Assembly: GCA_024398615.1 (NCBI GenBank)
Contig: JAKSIU010000019.1
Location: 1-47,623, forward strand
Source of the DNA: Bacteroidaceae bacterium
GTDB taxonomy: Bacteria; Bacteroidota; Bacteroidia; Bacteroidales; Bacteroidaceae
Direction of reading: 5' to 3'
DNA length: 47,623 nt
Shown here: positions 44,186 to 47,623 of the stretch, piece after piece
How the letters are laid out: every line of letters starts with the position of its first letter
Numbering within the stretch: the stretch's first letter is position 1
The notes under the pieces: generated by a model
The model's input: only the letters and a program-made list of their open reading frames with translations
Databases searched by the model: none
What the model was told of the DNA's origin: nothing
Translations under genes and position numbers: made by a program

Positions 44186-45649
44186 ATGACAAACGGATTC
44201 GACAACGGAAAGTATCTGAGCATCCAGTCCTCACACATCAAGGAGCGCATAGCTCAGTTCGGGGACAAGCTTTATCTTGAATTTGGGGGTAAACTTTTTG
44301 ACGACCATCATGCCAGTCGTGTTCTGCCCGGTTTCCAGCCTGACAGCAAGCTGCGCATGCTCATGCAGCTGAGTGACTGTGCTGAAATCATCATTGTCAT
44401 CAGTGCATTGGACATCGAGAAGAACAAGGTCCGCAGCGATCTTGGAATAACATATGACATGGATGTGCTGCGCCTGAGGGACGAATTCATGAACCGCGGA
44501 CTTCTTGTGGGATCGGTTGTCGTGACGCATTTCAACGGTCAGGCAAGCGCTGTGGCCTTCCGCAACAAGCTGGAACACATGGGCATTACCACATACGTCC
44601 ACTATACCATTGACGGCTATCCCAACAACGTGGCTCTGATAGATTCCGATGACGGGTTCGGCCGCAACGATTATGTGAAGACGACGAGACCTCTTGTGGT
44701 GGTCACGGCCCCGGGGCCGGGAAGCGGCAAGATGGCGGTCTGTCTCAGCCAGCTCTATCAGGAGCACAAGCATGGAATCAAGGCAGGCTATGCCAAGTTC
44801 GAGACTTTTCCGATATGGAATCTGCCTTTGAATCATCCTGTCAACATTGCATACGAGGCCGCTACCGCCGATCTGGACGATGTCAACATGATTGACCCGT
44901 TCCACCTTGAGGCGTATGGCAAGACATCGGTAAACTACAACCGTGACATAGAGATATTCCCGGTTCTTGATGCTCTGTTCAAGGGTATCTATGGCCAGAA
45001 CCCGTACAAGTCACCTACCGATATGGGAGTCAACATGGCCGGATTCTGCATTGAGGATGACGGAATATGCCGCAAGGCCGCTCTTGACGAGGTGATACGC
45101 CGATATTATAATGCTCTTGGTGAAATGGCCGGAGGTGAGTGCAACGAGTCTGAGGTCAACAAGATAGCCATGCTCATGAACAAGGCCGGCATAACTACGG
45201 CCAACAGACGTACCACGGTTGCCGCAAAGCAGCGCAAGGATGAGACCGGAGTTCATGCGGCAGCAATTGAGCTGGCAGACGGAACCATAATAACAGCCAA
45301 GACAACTGCGCTGCTCGGACCTTGTGCGGCACTTCTGCTCAATGCCACCAAACATCTGGCCGGTATTCCGCATGACATAAAACTGATTCCTCAGAACATG
45401 ATTGAACCTATCCAGACCACGAAACTGTCATATCTTCACGGAAAGAACCCGCGTCTGCATACTGATGAGGTCCTGGTGGCTCTGTCCATGTTGAGCATCC
45501 ATGACGACAACTGCCGCCGGGCTTTGGAGAAACTTCCCGAACTTAGAGGCTGTCAGGTTCACTGTACCGTCCTTCTGAGTGAAGTTGACCGCAAGATATT
45601 CAAGAAACTGGGCGTGGGCTTTACCTGCGACCCGGTCAAGAAAGGCTGA
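44186..45649 (+). CDS. DUF1846 family protein
   Basis: The 487-aa protein matches the DUF1846 (UPF0371) family over its whole length, with FDNGKYLSIQSSHIKERI at the start, FGGKLFDDHHASRVLPGF, DYVKTTRPLVVVTAPGPGSGK (P-loop-like turn near 178), NYNRDIEIFPVL and MGVNMAGF. Family members are cytoplasmic, of about 490 aa, with known crystal structure but no settled biochemical role; the glycine-rich APGPGSGK segment suggests phosphate or nucleotide binding. The ATG is very close to the promoter box, implying a nearly leaderless mRNA. The exporter gene starts 19 bases after the stop. Confidence 0.92.
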   Translation: MTNGFDNGKYLSIQSSHIKERIAQFGDKLYLEFGGKLFDDHHASRVLPGFQPDSKLRMLMQLSDCAEIIIVISALDIEKNKVRSDLGITYDMDVLRLRDEFMNRGLLVGSVVVTHFNGQASAVAFRNKLEHMGITTYVHYTIDGYPNNVALIDSDDGFGRNDYVKTTRPLVVVTAPGPGSGKMAVCLSQLYQEHKHGIKAGYAKFETFPIWNLPLNHPVNIAYEAATADLDDVNMIDPFHLEAYGKTSVNYNRDIEIFPVLDALFKGIYGQNPYKSPTDMGVNMAGFCIEDDGICRKAALDEVIRRYYNALGEMAGGECNESEVNKIAMLMNKAGITTANRRTTVAAKQRKDETGVHAAAIELADGTIITAKTTALLGPCAALLLNATKHLAGIPHDIKLIPQNMIEPIQTTKLSYLHGKNPRLHTDEVLVALSMLSIHDDNCRRALEKLPELRGCQVHCTVLLSEVDRKIFKKLGVGFTCDPVKKG

Positions 45650-45668
45650 TTCCGCAACTGTCATATTT

Positions 45669-46931
45669 ATGGATACTTCCGACAGAAGTAATGACGAGTA
45701 TCTGGCCAGAGTGATGGAGACGGCTGTTTCCGCAGGCCAGATCATGCTTGAAAACGGTGCGGAGATTTTCCGTGTGGAGGAGACCATGGAACGCATCGCC
45801 TGTCACTTCGGAGTCGATTCCGGCAATTTCTTTGTGCTAAGCAACGGTATTCTGACTTCGGGAGGAACAAGCTATTCTAACGTGAGGTATATTCCGTTCA
45901 AGGGTACCAGACTAGAGAAAGTGGCTCTTGTGAACGATCTTTCCAGACGTATAGGAAAAGGTGTATGCAGCCTTGATGAAGCGTCAGTGGAACTGGAACG
46001 CATACGTAATCTGAAAGCGAAACCTGATTGGGAGCAGGTGCTTGCGTCAGGAATAGGAAGTGCGGCATTCTGTGCAATATTCGGAGGCAGTCTTGCCGAC
46101 TGTCTGGCTTCTCTTGTGGCCGGTATCCTTCTGTATATTGTCGTTCTCAAGGTACTGCCGGCCAGAATGTCGAAAATAACAGCAAATATTCTGTGCAGCA
46201 TGTTCGTGACGGCTCTGTGTGTAATCTTCATGCAGGTCGGATTCGGACGCGGAATGGGTAACATGATAATAGGTGCCATCATTCCCCTCATTCCGGGAGT
46301 GGCGTTCACCAATGGAATCAGGGATCTGGCCAACCAGGATTACATAGCAGGCTTCACCCGTCTGCTCGATGCCATGATGGTATTCTTCTCCATAGCGGCC
46401 GGAGTTGCCATAACCTTTCTCGCGGCATCCCGACTTGGTGTCGAGCTCGTCCAGCCCGATGTCATGAAGACCGATGCACTGACGGCAGTATGGCCTGTCC
46501 AGATAGCAGCCGCGCTTTTGGGCACGGCCGCATTCGGGGTACTGTTCGGCGTTCAGAGACTCCAGTATCTCAATGTGGGAATCTGCGGTGTGGCAGGATG
46601 GATAACCTATCTGCTGATGACCCGTTGTGCCGGTGCCAGCATGATAGAAGCGACATTCGTGGCAACGCTTGTCGTTGTGATAGTATCCAGATTCATGGCA
46701 GTAAGACAGCAGTGTCCGGTGACCGTTTTTGAAATATGCGGCATATTTCCGCTCATTCCCGGTGCAGGAATATACTGGACAACCTATTTCCTGGTAATCA
46801 AGGAATACGGCAGGGCCCTGTCGACCGGTATGGCAGCTCTCGGTGCCACTGCTGCAATAGTCCTGGGCATCATCCTGATAACCAGCCTGCCCGGCAAGAT
46901 CTTCAAGATCGTCAAGAAGACTGCTTCTTAA
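45669..46931 (+). CDS. Threonine/serine exporter family protein (ThrE type)
   Basis: The 420-aa membrane protein joins both halves of the ThrE family: an N-terminal cytoplasmic domain with GAEIFRVEETMERIA, NGILTSGG and five helices (DUF1212), and a C-terminal five-helix part (DUF3815) with PLIPGAGIYWTTYFL. The inner motif IIPLIPGVAFTNGIRDLANQDYIAG is characteristic. In some other bacteria the halves are separate genes. It should export threonine or serine across the inner membrane. The start is the ATG after the DUF1846 stop; a longer frame reading back into that gene is rejected. The last four bases overlap the convergent barrel gene. Confidence 0.9.
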   Translation: MDTSDRSNDEYLARVMETAVSAGQIMLENGAEIFRVEETMERIACHFGVDSGNFFVLSNGILTSGGTSYSNVRYIPFKGTRLEKVALVNDLSRRIGKGVCSLDEASVELERIRNLKAKPDWEQVLASGIGSAAFCAIFGGSLADCLASLVAGILLYIVVLKVLPARMSKITANILCSMFVTALCVIFMQVGFGRGMGNMIIGAIIPLIPGVAFTNGIRDLANQDYIAGFTRLLDAMMVFFSIAAGVAITFLAASRLGVELVQPDVMKTDALTAVWPVQIAAALLGTAAFGVLFGVQRLQYLNVGICGVAGWITYLLMTRCAGASMIEATFVATLVVVIVSRFMAVRQQCPVTVFEICGIFPLIPGAGIYWTTYFLVIKEYGRALSTGMAALGATAAIVLGIILITSLPGKIFKIVKKTAS

Positions 46932-47533
46932 AATTCCAATCCTGCTCCAAGGAACAGGGACTGTCGGGTATGGTCAAAATAACTGTATTGAACAAAACTA
47001 TTTGGAAAATAATGGGAAGATTCATCCTTCATGTATTCTTCCATATCAAATTTTTCCTGAGTCTTGGCGAATTTCAGATTATATCCAAGCTTGAGAACCA
47101 GTCCCATCTTTTTGCAGAAATGCCATGTATAGCTGGCTCCTATATCTGACATGGCTCCTTTGGCAAAATCTGCATCACCGCCTTTCAGACCATACCCAAG
47201 GTCAGCGAACACTGCCAGATTTTGGGCGTTTTCAAGGGGCTCATATCGGAATGACGCATATACTGGACATGTATTGAAATCAAAGTTGGTATATTTGTCC
47301 AACCCTATTCCAAGTCCGGCTGACATTCTATCACTGATGTTGTAATATGCTGTGAAATGAAGACTCGCACCGCCCAGGTCCAGGTCATCACGGGTATAAT
47401 CCCAATAGTCACTTTTGTCTTTCAGTCCGTAAAACGAACCCATTTCAAGGTTGAAACTGAATCTGTTATCTTGCGCATAAAGCGAAATAATGCCCAGGAC
47501 AATGAAAATAATGGATAAAACGTTTTTTTTCAT
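46928..47533 (-). CDS. Outer-membrane beta-barrel protein
   Basis: 201 aa with a signal peptide (cleavage after LYAQ, about 21) and a mature part of alternating strands (FSFNLEMGSFYGL, ASLHFTAYYNIS, SAGLGIGLDKYT and so on) ending FLGAGLEF, the C-terminal Phe of outer-membrane proteins. Eight to ten strands would fit. It resembles general porin-family/OmpA-like small barrels; function not assignable. No exact -7 box is seen in the 90 bases upstream. Confidence 0.8.
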   Translation of the reverse strand: MKKNVLSIIFIVLGIISLYAQDNRFSFNLEMGSFYGLKDKSDYWDYTRDDLDLGGASLHFTAYYNISDRMSAGLGIGLDKYTNFDFNTCPVYASFRYEPLENAQNLAVFADLGYGLKGGDADFAKGAMSDIGASYTWHFCKKMGLVLKLGYNLKFAKTQEKFDMEEYMKDESSHYFPNSFVQYSYFDHTRQSLFLGAGLEF

Positions 47534-47623
47534 AATTCAAATCACTAGTGTCCAAAGAAAATCAAAATAGTTCTTTGTAATATATTGTTAGTAAATTAGT
47601 TATAAGCAAAAACAGCGCGTGTC

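Overview
The window looks like a chromosomal segment of a Bacteroidales bacterium (Bacteroides/Prevotella type), with roughly balanced GC. Four things point that way. Many intergenic regions carry the Bacteroidetes promoter -7 box TAnnTTTG. Several exported proteins are Bacteroidetes families (BACON lipoprotein, fimbrillin-like lipoprotein, GH127/146 and GH9 glycosidases, MG2/plug-like surface proteins). Ribosomal protein S1 is of the long form. Shine-Dalgarno sites are generally absent. Genus cannot be fixed from the sequence alone.

Layout. 1-2490: a terminator from an upstream unit, a 739-aa EF-hand membrane protein of unknown function, a bidirectional terminator and an initiator tRNA on the minus strand. 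2570-8462: TetR regulator, FabG and an RluA-type pseudouridine synthase in one run, then a convergent cyclophilin-like lipoprotein; a divergent promoter leads to a nucleotidyltransferase and an ABC-F ATPase. 8463-10107: an accessory patch with no clear housekeeping gene. It holds a 188-bp near-perfect palindrome, short repeats, a Vat-like antibiotic acetyltransferase and gene fragments. 10108-13563: a two-gene lipoprotein operon (BACON protein, then a large fimbrillin-like protein). 13668-13760: a long hairpin and a terminator. 13778-18689: a GH9/GH127-146 polysaccharide-degradation operon. 18840-24717: two M13 metallopeptidases in the same frame separated by one stop codon, followed by a U32 family protein. 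24794-25339: a small outer-membrane barrel.

25413-33434 (minus): valS, a coiled-coil membrane protein and a DEAD-box helicase overlap by 1-4 bases; a phosphoribosyltransferase-like protein and a CodB-type permease follow. The valS promoter lies head to head with that of mazG (33520-34329). 34341-36868 (minus): rnz, an ECF sigma factor, a single-TM putative anti-sigma protein and a secreted helical protein form a likely operon. 36949-38736: rpsA. 38831-44081: two tandem paralogous exported proteins of about 870 aa. 44186-46931: a DUF1846 protein and a ThrE-type exporter. 46928-47533: another small outer-membrane barrel.

Most genes are core or common Bacteroidales genes. The best leads for something undescribed are the in-frame M13 gene pair, the palindrome/repeat patch with the Vat-like gene, the MG2/plug paralog pair, the PRTase-CodB pair, and the EF-hand membrane protein. 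All functional statements rest on reading motifs; no database search was possible.
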